Shown one piece after another: positions 53,687 through 62,711 of a stretch of DNA of 64,000 nt (position 1 is its first letter; each line of letters starts with the position of its first letter). Source of the DNA: Pseudomonadota bacterium (lineage in GTDB: Bacteria > Desulfobacterota > Desulfarculia > Desulfarculales > Desulfarculaceae); contig JAHIND010000002.1 in assembly GCA_018896025.1 (NCBI GenBank), positions 1 through 64,000 of the forward strand, given 5' to 3'. Under the pieces are notes generated by a model. The model was given only the letters and a program-made list of their open reading frames with translations, did no database searches and was not told the DNA's origin. The position numbers and the translations under genes are program-made.

Positions 53687-54820
53687 TTAAAGCACTTGTC
53701 TATACAAGGCGACCAAGTCCCCATGGGTGACCTGCCGGGGGTTGACGGAGATGTTAATGCTCTTCATGGCGTCTTCCGCCATGTCTGAAATAGCTTCGTC
53801 CTTGACCCCCAAGGAAGCCAAGTCCGCCGGTATACCCAGATCCCGGTTCAGTTGCCTAAGCATTTCCGCGACACTGGAAGCCGAAGCATCTCCTCCCAGC
53901 AGCAGAGAAATCCGTCGGAACTTTTCGGGGCAAGCCAGGCTGTTGAACTGCATGACCGAGGGCAGAAGTACCGCGTTGGCCGTACCGTGGGGCAAGTCGA
54001 AGAAACCACCCAGAGGGTGGGCCATGGCATGGACAACGCCCAAACGGGCCTGGGCAAAGGCCAAGCCCGCCAAGGTGCTGGCCATCAGCATGGCCTCCGC
54101 AGCGTGCAGGTTTTTTCGGTTGGCCACGAAAAGGCGCAGATTCCCGCCGATCAATTGCATGGCCTTTTCGGCGAAGGCATCGGAGATCAGGGACGCCTCC
54201 AGGGAAATATAGGCCTCCAGGGCATGAGTCAGGGCATCCAGGCCGGTGGCGGCGGCCACCGAGGCGGGTAGGCCGGTGAGGAGAGTTGGGTCCAAAATGG
54301 CCTTGCGGGGCAAAATGCGCTGGCTGCCGATGGGCACTTTGAATTTTTGGGACCGGTTGGTGATGACCGCAAAGGGAGTAACTTCGCTACCGGTTCCCGC
54401 CGTGGTGGGAATAGCGTATATGGGCAAGGGATCGTTGTTGAACTTGTCCACCCCCTGGTAATCGGTGAGGTCGCCGGGGTTGGTGGCCATGATTGCGATG
54501 GCCTTGCCGGTATCCATGGGGCTGCCGCCACCTAGGGCGACCACGGCCTGGAAAGGGAAACCATCGAAAAGGGCCGCTCCGAGGGCTACCGTTTCCACGC
54601 TGGGGTTGGGCTCCACCTTCTGAAAAACCCGCACCTCGATTCCGCTGCCTTCAATACCTTGCGAAACGGCGTCCGCCAAACCAGCCTGGGCCACCCCGGG
54701 ATCGGTCACCAGCAGAACAGCTTTTATGCCGTCCCCTCTTAAAATGTCGCCCAGGTTTTGCAGCGCGCCGGCACCGAATATTATTTCTGTGGGAAGGGTG
54801 AAATTAAATGCCTGACTCAT
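53687..54820 (-). CDS. Iron-containing alcohol dehydrogenase
   Basis: A 377-residue NAD(P)-dependent enzyme of the group III family. The nucleotide site is VVALGGGSPMDTGKAIA (about 92-108); IPTTAGTGSEVTPFAVI follows; metal ligands are expected in DALTHALEAYIS, VVHAMAHPLGG and LPHGTANAVLLP. Length is standard (about 380). It lies 23 bp behind livF in the same direction, so alcohol oxidation or aldehyde reduction may be linked to the compound brought in by the Liv system. Confidence 0.95.
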   Translation of the reverse strand: MSQAFNFTLPTEIIFGAGALQNLGDILRGDGIKAVLLVTDPGVAQAGLADAVSQGIEGSGIEVRVFQKVEPNPSVETVALGAALFDGFPFQAVVALGGGSPMDTGKAIAIMATNPGDLTDYQGVDKFNNDPLPIYAIPTTAGTGSEVTPFAVITNRSQKFKVPIGSQRILPRKAILDPTLLTGLPASVAAATGLDALTHALEAYISLEASLISDAFAEKAMQLIGGNLRLFVANRKNLHAAEAMLMASTLAGLAFAQARLGVVHAMAHPLGGFFDLPHGTANAVLLPSVMQFNSLACPEKFRRISLLLGGDASASSVAEMLRQLNRDLGIPADLASLGVKDEAISDMAEDAMKSINISVNPRQVTHGDLVALYRQVL

Positions 54821-54843
54821 GATGGCTATCTCCGTAGGTTGTG

Positions 54844-55548
54844 CTACATCCCGAGGTAGGTTTTTTTGACATGTTCATTGGCGGCGATTTCCTTGGTCGG
54901 CCCGGACATGGTGATGTGCCCCTTTTCAATGATGTAGGTGTAATCGGCCACCCTCATGGTGTGGTGCACCTGCTGTTCAACCAAAAAAATGGTTATTCCG
55001 ATGGCTGCGATCTCTTGAACCATGGTGAACATCTGCTTGGCCAGAATCGGCGACAGCCCCAAGGACATCTCATCAATCATCAACAAGCGTGGTTGGGCCA
55101 TGAGACCACGCCCGATGGCGCACATCTGCTGCTCACCACCGGACAAAGAACCAGCCGTTTGAGAGCTTCTATCCTTTAGAACCGGAAACAGCTCATATAC
55201 CTGTTGCAGGGTCTTGCCCCGCTTTTCCCTGGCATGGCGACTGTAGGCTCCCAGTTCCAGGTTCTCCCGAACGGTGAGAGTCTGAAAAAGTTTGCGCCCC
55301 TCGGGCACCAGGGCGATGCCCAAGTCCACGACCTTCTCGGGCTTGATGCCCTTTATCGGCTTTTCGCAAAAATTAATCTCGCCCTTGGTATAGGGCAGCG
55401 CGCCGCTTATGGCGGCCAGGGTGCTGGACTTGCCGGCGGCGTTGGGCCCCAACAAGGCCACTATTTGGCCGGCCTCCACTTTCAGGGACAGATCGCGCAA
55501 CACCTGGAAGTCACCGTAAAAGCAATCGATGCCCTTCAAGTTCAGCAC
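54844..55548 (-). CDS. livF: Branched-chain amino acid-type ABC transporter ATPase LivF
   Basis: A 234-residue ATPase. Walker A is GPNAAGKSS (usual GPNGAGKST, with Ala in place of Gly), signature LSGGEQQMCAIGRGL, Walker B LLMIDEMSLGLSP, H-loop region FLVEQQVH. The GTG at 55548 follows GGAGG and overlaps the livG stop by seven bases. It pairs with LivG on the LivHM permease. Liv systems also carry aromatic or other carboxylic acids. Confidence 0.93.
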   Translation of the reverse strand: MLNLKGIDCFYGDFQVLRDLSLKVEAGQIVALLGPNAAGKSSTLAAISGALPYTKGEINFCEKPIKGIKPEKVVDLGIALVPEGRKLFQTLTVRENLELGAYSRHAREKRGKTLQQVYELFPVLKDRSSQTAGSLSGGEQQMCAIGRGLMAQPRLLMIDEMSLGLSPILAKQMFTMVQEIAAIGITIFLVEQQVHHTMRVADYTYIIEKGHITMSGPTKEIAANEHVKKTYLGM

Positions 55549-56264
55549 TGTGGGTCCTCCTCCCCCAGATAGGCCTTGATCACACACTCGTCGCTGGTCA
55601 CCTCCCGGGGTGTGCCGCAGCAGATCAGCGCGCCTTGGTCCATCACCAGGACCCGCTCCGCTACGGCCATCATCGCGTCCATCAGGTGTTCGATGAAAAG
55701 AATGGTCACCCCGGTGTCGCGCAGCTGCCTTATCAGGGGCAGGTTCTCCGCCACCTCGGTGGGGTTCAAACCGGCCAGGACTTCGTCCAACAGCAGCAGC
55801 TTGGGCTGGGTGGCCAGGGCCCTGGCCACCTCGATGCGTTTGCGCTGGGCCAGGGTGAGATTGCCCGGGGACCTGGTGGCGAATTCCGCCAGGCCCATCA
55901 TCTCCAACACCTCCATGGCGGCTTTACGCGCTTTGGAGGTGTCCCTGGTCCGGGTTAGGGCCGGCACCATGACGTTTTCCAAGACGTTCATGTCAAAGGG
56001 CCGCACCACCTGGAAGGTGCGGCCTATACCCGCCCGGCTGCGGTGGCAGGGCCGCATTCCAATCAGGGACTTGCCCGCGAGCATGAGGCTGCCTTGGTCT
56101 GCATGAACTATGCCCGATATGAGGTTGAACAAGGTGGTCTTGCCCGCGCCGTTGGGCCCGATGAGCCCCACGATCTCTCCCGGCTCGATATCGAAGGTCA
56201 TGTCGTGCACGGCCACCAGGCCGCCGAATTTTTTGGTGAGGTTTTTCACCGTGAGAAGAGCCAT
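55542..56264 (-). CDS. livG: Branched-chain amino acid-type ABC transporter ATPase LivG
   Basis: A 240-residue ATPase with Walker [10 protein letters not shown], LivG-type [14 protein letters not shown], signature [16 protein letters not shown] (a variant of LSxGxQ seen in many LivG proteins), Walker [14 protein letters not shown] and IEHLMDAMM. The start at 56264 follows AAGGAG. It lies 28 bp behind livM. Confidence 0.94.
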   Translation of the reverse strand: MALLTVKNLTKKFGGLVAVHDMTFDIEPGEIVGLIGPNGAGKTTLFNLISGIVHADQGSLMLAGKSLIGMRPCHRSRAGIGRTFQVVRPFDMNVLENVMVPALTRTRDTSKARKAAMEVLEMMGLAEFATRSPGNLTLAQRKRIEVARALATQPKLLLLDEVLAGLNPTEVAENLPLIRQLRDTGVTILFIEHLMDAMMAVAERVLVMDQGALICCGTPREVTSDECVIKAYLGEEDPQC

Positions 56265-56292
56265 CACCGCTACTCCTTGTTGGCCGGGGTAA

Positions 56293-57279
56293 TCACTGGT
56301 TGTCCCCCGTATCGCCTATCCACCGCTTGAACCTGACTCCCAAGGGGGTCAGTAGAGAGAGGATGCCTCCCGGGAAGAAGCGGACGGTCATGATCAGGAT
56401 GATTCCGTAGACTACGTAGTTGAGCCCTTGCTGGATGGTGCCCAGGTAAAAGCGCAGGAACTCGCCCAGGGGGGTCATGAACACTGCGCCGATAACCGGC
56501 CCCCAGACGGTCCCCATGCCGCCGATGATGGCGTTGAGCGCGGGCTGCAAGGAGAACAGCTCAAAGGAGAACAACGTGGCCGGCTCCAGAACGTAGCTGT
56601 AAAAAGCGTAGAACAATCCCAGCACTGCGGTGAGGGTCGCGCTTATGAGCAGGGCGGTGATCTGCACCAGATTGAAATCGACTCCCAGGGCTTCGGCCGC
56701 CTGGTCGTCGGAGGCCGCCGCCCTGAGGTGATAACCCAGGGCCGAGTAGCGCACCCAGCGGCTGAGCCAGACCGATCCCACCGCCAGGGCCAAGGCAATG
56801 TAATAAAAGGGCGCGCCGCTCTTGAAGGTCAAGTTGAGCCAGCCCAGGTCAAAGGGAATGTTCAGCCCGGCCGAACCATGGGTCAGGTCGCGCCAATCTA
56901 TGGCGATCAGCCGCAGCACCTCGGTGAAGGCGATGGTGGCCAGGGTGAAGAAAGGTCCCCGCAGACGGATCAGGGGCATGCTGAGAATCATGCCTCCCAC
57001 GAAAGAGGCGGCCACGGCCCCGGTCAGTCCGATCCACGGAGAGATGCCCAACTTGACATAAAGCAGCGCCCCCACGTAGGCACCTATGGCAAAGAAGGAG
57101 GCATGGCCCAGGGACAAGTTCCCACCGTAGGCCATGATGTTCCACGCCGCCGTAAGCCCTATATAGAAAAAAGTGAGGGTGTAAATATGCAGCACGAAGG
57201 TTGACTTGAAGTAAAGGGGCACCAAAAGCAGGAGAAGGGCCCCGAGGCCACCGGCGATCCAAAGGGTGTACTTTTTCAT
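56293..57279 (-). CDS. livM: Branched-chain amino acid-type ABC transporter permease LivM
   Basis: A 328-residue membrane protein with about eight to ten helices. LTAAWNIMAYGGNLSLGHASFFAIGAYVGALL is the LivM signature near the N-terminus, and SLQPALNAIIGGMGTVWGPVIGAVFMT lies late in the chain. Its start overlaps the livH stop by four bases. Confidence 0.95.
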   Translation of the reverse strand: MKKYTLWIAGGLGALLLLLVPLYFKSTFVLHIYTLTFFYIGLTAAWNIMAYGGNLSLGHASFFAIGAYVGALLYVKLGISPWIGLTGAVAASFVGGMILSMPLIRLRGPFFTLATIAFTEVLRLIAIDWRDLTHGSAGLNIPFDLGWLNLTFKSGAPFYYIALALAVGSVWLSRWVRYSALGYHLRAAASDDQAAEALGVDFNLVQITALLISATLTAVLGLFYAFYSYVLEPATLFSFELFSLQPALNAIIGGMGTVWGPVIGAVFMTPLGEFLRFYLGTIQQGLNYVVYGIILIMTVRFFPGGILSLLTPLGVRFKRWIGDTGDNQ

Positions 57280-58163
57280 TTTAAACCGATCTCCTCAGTG
57301 CCTCTGCCCATGCCGAACAGGCCCTGCGGCCGCACCATCAACACGAGGAGGAAAATCACGAAATAGATCGCTTCTTTTAGTCCCGGAGAGACAAAGGTGC
57401 CGGCGAAGGCCTCAATCACGCCGATAAACAGACCGGCCAAGAAGGTTCCGCCCATACTGCCCAGACCTCCCAAGACCACGATAACGAAGGCCAGGGCCGT
57501 GAAAGGGCCGCCGATGGTGGGATACACCGAGGAGAAGGGCATCATCAGAGTTCCGCCCAGGGCCGAGAACAGGGCGCCCAGGCCAAAGGCCAGCAGATAG
57601 TGCCTTTCCACGGTGATGCCCATCAAACGGGCCGTGGCATGGTCCTCCACAATGGCCCGTAAGGCCTTGCCCACATAGGTGTATTTGAGGAACAGATAAA
57701 GCAGGATGATGGACAACAGGGCCGCCCCGAAAGCCACCAGGCGCGGGATGCTGATGATGAGCCCGGAGAACTTGATGGTGCTCATGGAATAAAAAGTTTG
57801 GACCGCGCGGAAATCGCCTTTCCAGAGAATCAGGGCCAGGTTTTGCATGAGTATGGAAATGCCCACCGTGGTGAACATCTTCATCACGCCGGAGGTGGTG
57901 AGCACTGGTTGCAGAATGAAGCGCTGCAGAACCACCCCGAACAGAAACATGGCGGGCAGGACCACCACCAGCGACAAATACGGGTCAAGGTCGTAGAGTT
58001 TGTAGAGCCAGAAGGTGCCGTACATGGCCAGCATCACCAACTCGCCGTGGGCGAAATTGAGGATGCGGACCACGCCGAAAATCAGGTTCAAACCGATGCT
58101 GATGAGGGCGTAGATTCCGCCCAGCAACAGACCGGAAATAAGCACCTGGATGTAGAAATCCAT
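57276..58163 (-). CDS. livH: Branched-chain amino acid-type ABC transporter permease LivH
   Basis: A 295-residue membrane protein starting MDFYIQVLISGLLLGGIYALISIGLNLIFGVVRILNFAHGELVMLAMY, the LivH signature, with ARLMGITVERHYLLAFGLGALFSALGGTL and VLGGLGSMGGTFLAGLFIGVIEAF later. It forms the heterodimeric channel with LivM. The binding-protein gene lies 179 bp upstream. Confidence 0.95.
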   Translation of the reverse strand: MDFYIQVLISGLLLGGIYALISIGLNLIFGVVRILNFAHGELVMLAMYGTFWLYKLYDLDPYLSLVVVLPAMFLFGVVLQRFILQPVLTTSGVMKMFTTVGISILMQNLALILWKGDFRAVQTFYSMSTIKFSGLIISIPRLVAFGAALLSIILLYLFLKYTYVGKALRAIVEDHATARLMGITVERHYLLAFGLGALFSALGGTLMMPFSSVYPTIGGPFTALAFVIVVLGGLGSMGGTFLAGLFIGVIEAFAGTFVSPGLKEAIYFVIFLLVLMVRPQGLFGMGRGTEEIGLK

Positions 58164-58342
58164 AGCGGTAATCCCTTGCAGTAGCTGTTTGATGCGGGCC
58201 GCGCTCGGTAAAAGCTCCGAACCGTCGGCTCATTCCAGCCGGATGCACTCTCAACTGCAGGTATGAAGCCTGTATCGATCCGCACGCCGCCGACTGGTGG
58301 CGCGCCCTCGCCAACCAGGGCGCGCCGCCAGGCCGCTGATGG

Positions 58343-59554
58343 TCATTTGACCAGGATGGGCTCCATTACCGCGAATTTCTTGGGCCACACGGTGACCAGC
58401 TTGCCGTCGCGCCACTGGGTGACCAGGCACTCCGCCCGCACGTTCTGACCTTCCTTGTCGAACTTCACGCCCCAGCCGGTGGCGGTGTGGCCGGGCTGAA
58501 TGTCCATGGCCATGGCCACCTTGCGGATCTTTTCGGGATCAAACGAGCCGCCGGTCTTCTCCAGGATGTTGAAGATCACATTGGCGCCCATGAAGTTGGC
58601 CAGGGAAGAACCCGCGCGGGGAAAATGCTTGAAGGTTTCCTGATAAAGCTTTACGAACTCCTCCAGGCCGGGGGTGTACTTGGTGTTTACGTGGTATTGG
58701 GTGAAGTCCACGTTCAACACCCCGTTGGCCTGAGGCCCCAGGCCGTCCGCGAAGCTTTGAAAGCTGTGCCCGCCGCCGGTGCCCATGATGGGAATGTTCA
58801 GGCCCAGCTCATTGGCCTGGCGGGAGAGAAGGATGGCGTCCTGAGAAGAAGAGACCGCCACCACGATGTCCGGAGCCGCCTTACGCAGGCGGAAAATCAC
58901 CGAGGAGAGGTCGTTGCTGGTGTTGGAGTAGGCTTCCACGGAGACGATTTGCAAGCCGGTTTTCTTGGCCAGAGTGGCAAAGCTGTTGGCCACCGATGTG
59001 CCGTACTCGCCGTCCTCGTGAGCGATGCCCACCTTTATCTCATTGGCCTTTTTGCCCAGGGTGGGAGCCAGCCAATTGATGATGAAATTGACCTGGCCCC
59101 GGCAGAAATCCAAGGAGGTGGGGCAGGTGCGCCAAACGGTCTTGTAACCGCGCTGGGTTATGGCATTGGCAATGGCGCCCAATTCGAAATAAAAGATATC
59201 CTTGCGGGCCGCCACCTCGGAGGCCACCATGCAGCGTGAGCTGGCATAGGTGCCCAGGATGGCCTTGACCTTGTCTTGCTCGATCATGCGCTCGGTTTCC
59301 GAGCGGGCCGCGCTGTTGGTGGAGGCATCACCCTGGCGGAAAACGATCTGCTTACCCGCGACACCACCTTGCCTGTTGCGCAGAATGCGTGCGATTTCCG
59401 CCCCTCGCCAACTTTCCTCGCCCATCAAGGCCAGGTTGCCCGAGATGGGATAAAGGGCTCCGATTTGAATGGTTTTTTCTTCAGCGAAAACACCGGTGAC
59501 TGAAATTTGCATCAGGCAGATGCAAGCGGCGGCAAGCATGGCCAACTTTTTCAT
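58343..59554 (-). CDS. Liv-type ABC transporter substrate-binding protein
   Basis: A 403-residue periplasmic binding protein. The signal peptide is about 1-24 (LAMLAAACICLMQISVTGVFA). Mature signatures are TIQIGALYPISGNLALMGEESWRGAEIARI, AILGTYASSRCMVASEVAARKDIFYFELGA, EVKVGIAHEDGEYGTSV-type strand and VVAVSSSQDAILLSRQANELGLNIPIMG. The length and the loss of leucine-specific residues fit the broad class that takes aromatic, amide or other acids; the ligand is not known. First gene of the Liv unit. Confidence 0.93.
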   Translation of the reverse strand: MKKLAMLAAACICLMQISVTGVFAEEKTIQIGALYPISGNLALMGEESWRGAEIARILRNRQGGVAGKQIVFRQGDASTNSAARSETERMIEQDKVKAILGTYASSRCMVASEVAARKDIFYFELGAIANAITQRGYKTVWRTCPTSLDFCRGQVNFIINWLAPTLGKKANEIKVGIAHEDGEYGTSVANSFATLAKKTGLQIVSVEAYSNTSNDLSSVIFRLRKAAPDIVVAVSSSQDAILLSRQANELGLNIPIMGTGGGHSFQSFADGLGPQANGVLNVDFTQYHVNTKYTPGLEEFVKLYQETFKHFPRAGSSLANFMGANVIFNILEKTGGSFDPEKIRKVAMAMDIQPGHTATGWGVKFDKEGQNVRAECLVTQWRDGKLVTVWPKKFAVMEPILVK

Positions 59555-60184
59555 AACGTCCTCCTCACAATTACTCCGTTAGAACAACCTGTTGCCGATT
59601 AGAAGAGATGAATGGTCGTAATGTGTCCCTATTTCTGCATCCAAAAGGTTTGAATCGGTGAATCTCGGCAATCCTGACCAACCCATGAGCCACTTTGCCA
59701 CGCAAATTACTGATTAATGTATGGTTATCCCTCTAACGCCCGCTTACCACGAATTGCCCCTGATTCATTGGCCCAATGCAAGCACGCACCATGCGTCCCC
59801 GTCTCGTCCCCGTGGAGAGATAAGGCCCTCCGCATCCCAAGGCACGGATATTTGCTCAGCGGGCTGCGATATTTGGCTTGCATACTATCGCTCTGCAATA
59901 TAAGATAACGCATGTCGATCGTTAGCTGGCAGTCTATTTGAGGTGATTTTCATTTGTCAAGGGCAAAGTCGACCTGGCGAAAATCAATCTCGTCTAGCCA
60001 TAACTGGCCTCCAGCGGAGCGAGGTATCACATGGGGACGCGCCATGTTGCCGCAATGAAGAGAGGTCGTCGCTGCCAAGGTGGTTTTATGAAAGGGGGGG
60101 ATATGCTTATATGTGTGTACGGTGGTTGGCTATAAAATTGCGGTTATTGACTATTTCGGCGGTTTATCGCAACCGTGAGGTGAA
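59555..60184. other. 630-bp divergent intergenic region; no gene seen
   Basis: Short open frames occur but none has a family match or ribosome-binding site. The region must hold the promoters and operators for the divergent Liv unit and the IclR gene. It is AT-richer than its surroundings on the left. Confidence 0.5.
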
Positions 60185-60952
60185 ATGGATATGAGTTCGG
60201 AAACCCGTCCAAGATATTTCGTTCATTCCCTGGAAAAGGGCCTGACCGTTTTAGGAGCTTTCGCCCAAAACGGCTCTACCCAAAACCTCAGCGAAATTGC
60301 CAAATATACCGGCATGTCGCTTCCCACCGCCGCCCGTTATGTGAAGACCTTGGAGGATCTCGGTTTCCTATTCAAAAGCTCGAAAGATAAAACTTACAGA
60401 CTTTCCCCTAAAATATTGAGCATCGGTTTTAATTTCATCGAAAACTTGGATATCAGGCACAGGATGTCCCCTCATTTGCTGGAACTGAGCAAACAGGAGA
60501 ATGTGGACATCGCCTGCGCGATACTGGACCAAACCGAGGTAGTGTACATTGACAGCTTCCGGGCCAATGCTTTAGTCACCTTGAACCTAACCGTGGGCTC
60601 GCGTTTGCCCGCCTATTGCACGGCCCTGGGCCGGGTCATCATGGCCTATATGGACCGAAAAACCGCTGAAGATTTGTTGCGCGCCTCTGATTTACAGGCC
60701 CTGACTCCCTTCACCATCACCGATAAAAGCACCATCCTTAAGCAATTGGATGAAATCAGAGAGCAAGGTTATGCCTACAACGAACAGGAGCTACTGCAAG
60801 GTCAGGTTGCGCTCGCGGTCCCGATAACAAGGGGGCAAGAGGTGGAAGGTTCCTTCGGAGTTACCTTCCCCATGCATCTGCTGGAGAAGGCCGGCTATTT
60901 GGAGGAAATTAAATTTAAGCTGATAAGATTGGCCAAGATGGTAGCTCTTTAA
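60185..60952 (+). CDS. IclR-family transcriptional regulator
   Basis: A 255-residue regulator. The winged helix is at about 10-75 (SLEKGLTVLGAFAQNGSTQNLSEIAKYTGMSLPTAARYVKTLEDLGFL). The effector domain has LPAYCTALGRVIMAYM and GQVALAVPITRGQEVEGSFGVTFP, typical IclR positions for small-molecule binding. GAGGTG precedes the ATG. It is divergent from the Liv/alcohol dehydrogenase unit and most likely controls it in response to its substrate or a breakdown product. Confidence 0.93.
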   Translation: MDMSSETRPRYFVHSLEKGLTVLGAFAQNGSTQNLSEIAKYTGMSLPTAARYVKTLEDLGFLFKSSKDKTYRLSPKILSIGFNFIENLDIRHRMSPHLLELSKQENVDIACAILDQTEVVYIDSFRANALVTLNLTVGSRLPAYCTALGRVIMAYMDRKTAEDLLRASDLQALTPFTITDKSTILKQLDEIREQGYAYNEQELLQGQVALAVPITRGQEVEGSFGVTFPMHLLEKAGYLEEIKFKLIRLAKMVAL

Positions 60953-61062
60953 GAAAGCCTAATATTTCTCGATTAAGCCGACAAAACCAAGCTTGACGCC
61001 TAACAGGCTCTGCAGCGTAAAATTTGTCGGCTAATTCCCTCCATAACTAGTCAGCACGTTTG

Positions 61063-61527
61063 AAGTTCCCCCGATTTGCTGGACACCTCGAAAAGCACGT
61101 ATAACGTGCCTGGAGGTGTTGAATGGCAAACAAGCGACGAAGTTTCAGCCGGGAGTTCAAACTGGAGGCGGTGGGCCGCCGCCATCCAGGACCGGGCCTT
61201 ATTCATCACACGGACCGGGGCAGCCAGTATGCCTGCGGGGACTATCAGCGGGCGCTACGCTCCCACGGCATGATCTGCAGCATGAGCGCAAGGGCGATTG
61301 CTGGGATAACGCCCCCATGGAGAGATGGTTCCACACCCTCAAAACTGAATTGGTGAATCACCGGGACTATCAAACCCGGATGCAGGCCAAGGCCGATATC
61401 TTTGAGTACATCGAGGTCTTCTACAACCGCAGCCGCAGACATTCGGGCCTGGGGTACATGACCCCGGCCCAATATGAGATGATCAAAATGGCTGCTTAAC
61501 TACGTGTCCACAAAAACGGGGGAAGAC
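61063..61527 (+). mobile_element. Internally deleted IS3-family element with both terminal inverted repeats
   Basis: The left end (GTTCCCCCGATTTGCTGGACA, 61065-61085) and right end (61505-61527, TGTCCACAAAAACGGGGGAA...) form imperfect inverted repeats of about 22 bp. Inside, the orfA start [17 protein letters not shown] at 61123 runs straight into orfB sequence [22 protein letters not shown] frame change then leads to [19 protein letters not shown] and [17 protein letters not shown], ending at 61499. Most of both genes is missing and the rest is frameshifted, so it cannot move by itself but could be moved in trans. Confidence 0.85.
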
Positions 61528-61530
61528 CAA

Positions 61531-61600
61531 CCTGAGGTCTACCGGGAATGTGTCCATTAACAAAAGGCAAATCTTGTCCCAAAGGCTTTGACGACGTACA
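61531..61600 (+). repeat. 70-bp direct repeat, copy 2 (tail of the left-edge transposase)
   Basis: Matches 209-278 with three mismatches by eye and encodes the same transposase end PEVYRE-VH. It abuts the right end of the deleted IS3 element, so that element may have landed inside, or recombined with, an older IS copy. Confidence 0.85.
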
Positions 61601-61983
61601 GCAATTTGAAAAAATGCTCACATTTTGTGGGAGGGCTTGATTAATAACAGGCGGAGGTCCTTCCCCCCTCAGGCCCCCCTGGCCCTTGCCCTGCTGGCCT
61701 CGGGCCCAAGGGCAGTCCTGCGGTGCTGGCGCAACACCCTTCAGGGCAGCGCTTTCCGCCCCGACTGCCACACTCAGAAGGAGTCCAACTCGCATGCCAC
61801 CAAGCATCGAGCCTATCCCCGGCTTCACTTTGCTTCACGATATTTTGCGGCACAGGTGATAGCGGGTGCGAAAACTTTTGGCGTTTGTTGTGCAATAACT
61901 CGGCGGTTTTTGGCTTCCCGCCTGGCGGGAAAGCATCCCGAAACGAGCCTCGGAGAGTAGACGAGAGGGGGCGGCGGCGACGC
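61601..61983. other. Gap between IS debris and phage-type genes; no gene seen
   Basis: No coding frame with family similarity. The stretch may be the edge of a prophage or its attachment region, but no att repeat could be identified because the other end is outside the window. Confidence 0.4.
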
Positions 61984-62256
61984 TCAGCCCAGGGACGCCA
62001 CTCGGTCGCGCAGGGCCGCCACCGCCCCGGCCAACTCCTTGAGCGCCGCCTTGGCCTCCTTAGACAGCCCATTGAGCTCCTGCTCCACGTAAGCCCCGGC
62101 GGCGTCCGGACCCTGGGTCAGCCATGTGGGCAGGGCTTTGACCTTCTGCAGGGAGGCGGCCGCCTGGTCGGTGACCTCCAGCTTGCCGTCCTTGACGGTC
62201 ACCACCTGGCGGGCTTTGGCCTTGCTGGTGACCACTTCCGATACTTTGCTAGCCAC
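61984..62256 (-). CDS. Small phage-type protein, unknown function
   Basis: A 90-residue, Ala/Lys/Val-rich, mostly helical protein (TDQAAASLQKVKALPTWLTQGPDAAGAYVEQELNGLSKEAKAALKELAGAVAALRDRVASLG). No membrane segment or Cys. It overlaps the end of the next upstream gene by eight bases, so it is co-translated with it. Placement at the end of tail-type genes suggests a virion or assembly role, but the family is not recognised. Confidence 0.55.
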   Translation of the reverse strand: MASKVSEVVTSKAKARQVVTVKDGKLEVTDQAAASLQKVKALPTWLTQGPDAAGAYVEQELNGLSKEAKAALKELAGAVAALRDRVASLG

Positions 62257-62701
62257 CGGCCTCCTCCTCTCCGGCAGTGATCACGCACCCACCGTTGTCC
62301 AGATAGACCAACTGGTCGGCCACACGCACTTCTATAGTAGTGGGGAGCGGGGCGGTGATGGGCAGAGTCTGCCCGAAACCGGCGGCCAGATCCACTACCT
62401 GGACGGCGTCGGCCACCAGCACCTCGATGCTGGCCGGCGGCTCTTCGCCGGCCACGGCCACCGTCACTACCGCCTGTTCCTCCCCGCCGGCTATGAACTC
62501 GCTCTTGTCGGGGACCAACTCCACCACCGTCTTGGCCACCACTTGGCCCTCCATCACCCGGTGGGTGGCCAGGTCCACTTCGTCAGCCCCGTCCGTGATG
62601 TCCAGGCCCTGGGTCTGCCAGGCCATGACCTGGGGCTGAGTCAGGCAAATGCCTCGGATTTCGCCGGTGAGGGGGTCATAAGCGATCATTTTGGACTGCA
62701 T
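62249..62701 (-). CDS. Phage tail accessory-like protein
   Basis: A 150-residue protein beginning MQSKMIAYDPLTGEIRGI, a style common to proteins that accompany phage tail fibres, followed by a Val/Ala/Glu-rich beta region (AEEQAVVTVAV-like strands, EVLVADAVQVVDL, TTIEVRVADQLVYL). Ten bases separate it from the fibre-like gene and it overlaps the 90-residue gene. The functional name is tentative. Confidence 0.5.
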   Translation of the reverse strand: MQSKMIAYDPLTGEIRGICLTQPQVMAWQTQGLDITDGADEVDLATHRVMEGQVVAKTVVELVPDKSEFIAGGEEQAVVTVAVAGEEPPASIEVLVADAVQVVDLAAGFGQTLPITAPLPTTIEVRVADQLVYLDNGGCVITAGEEEAGG

Positions 62702-62711
62702 GCTCTTCTCC

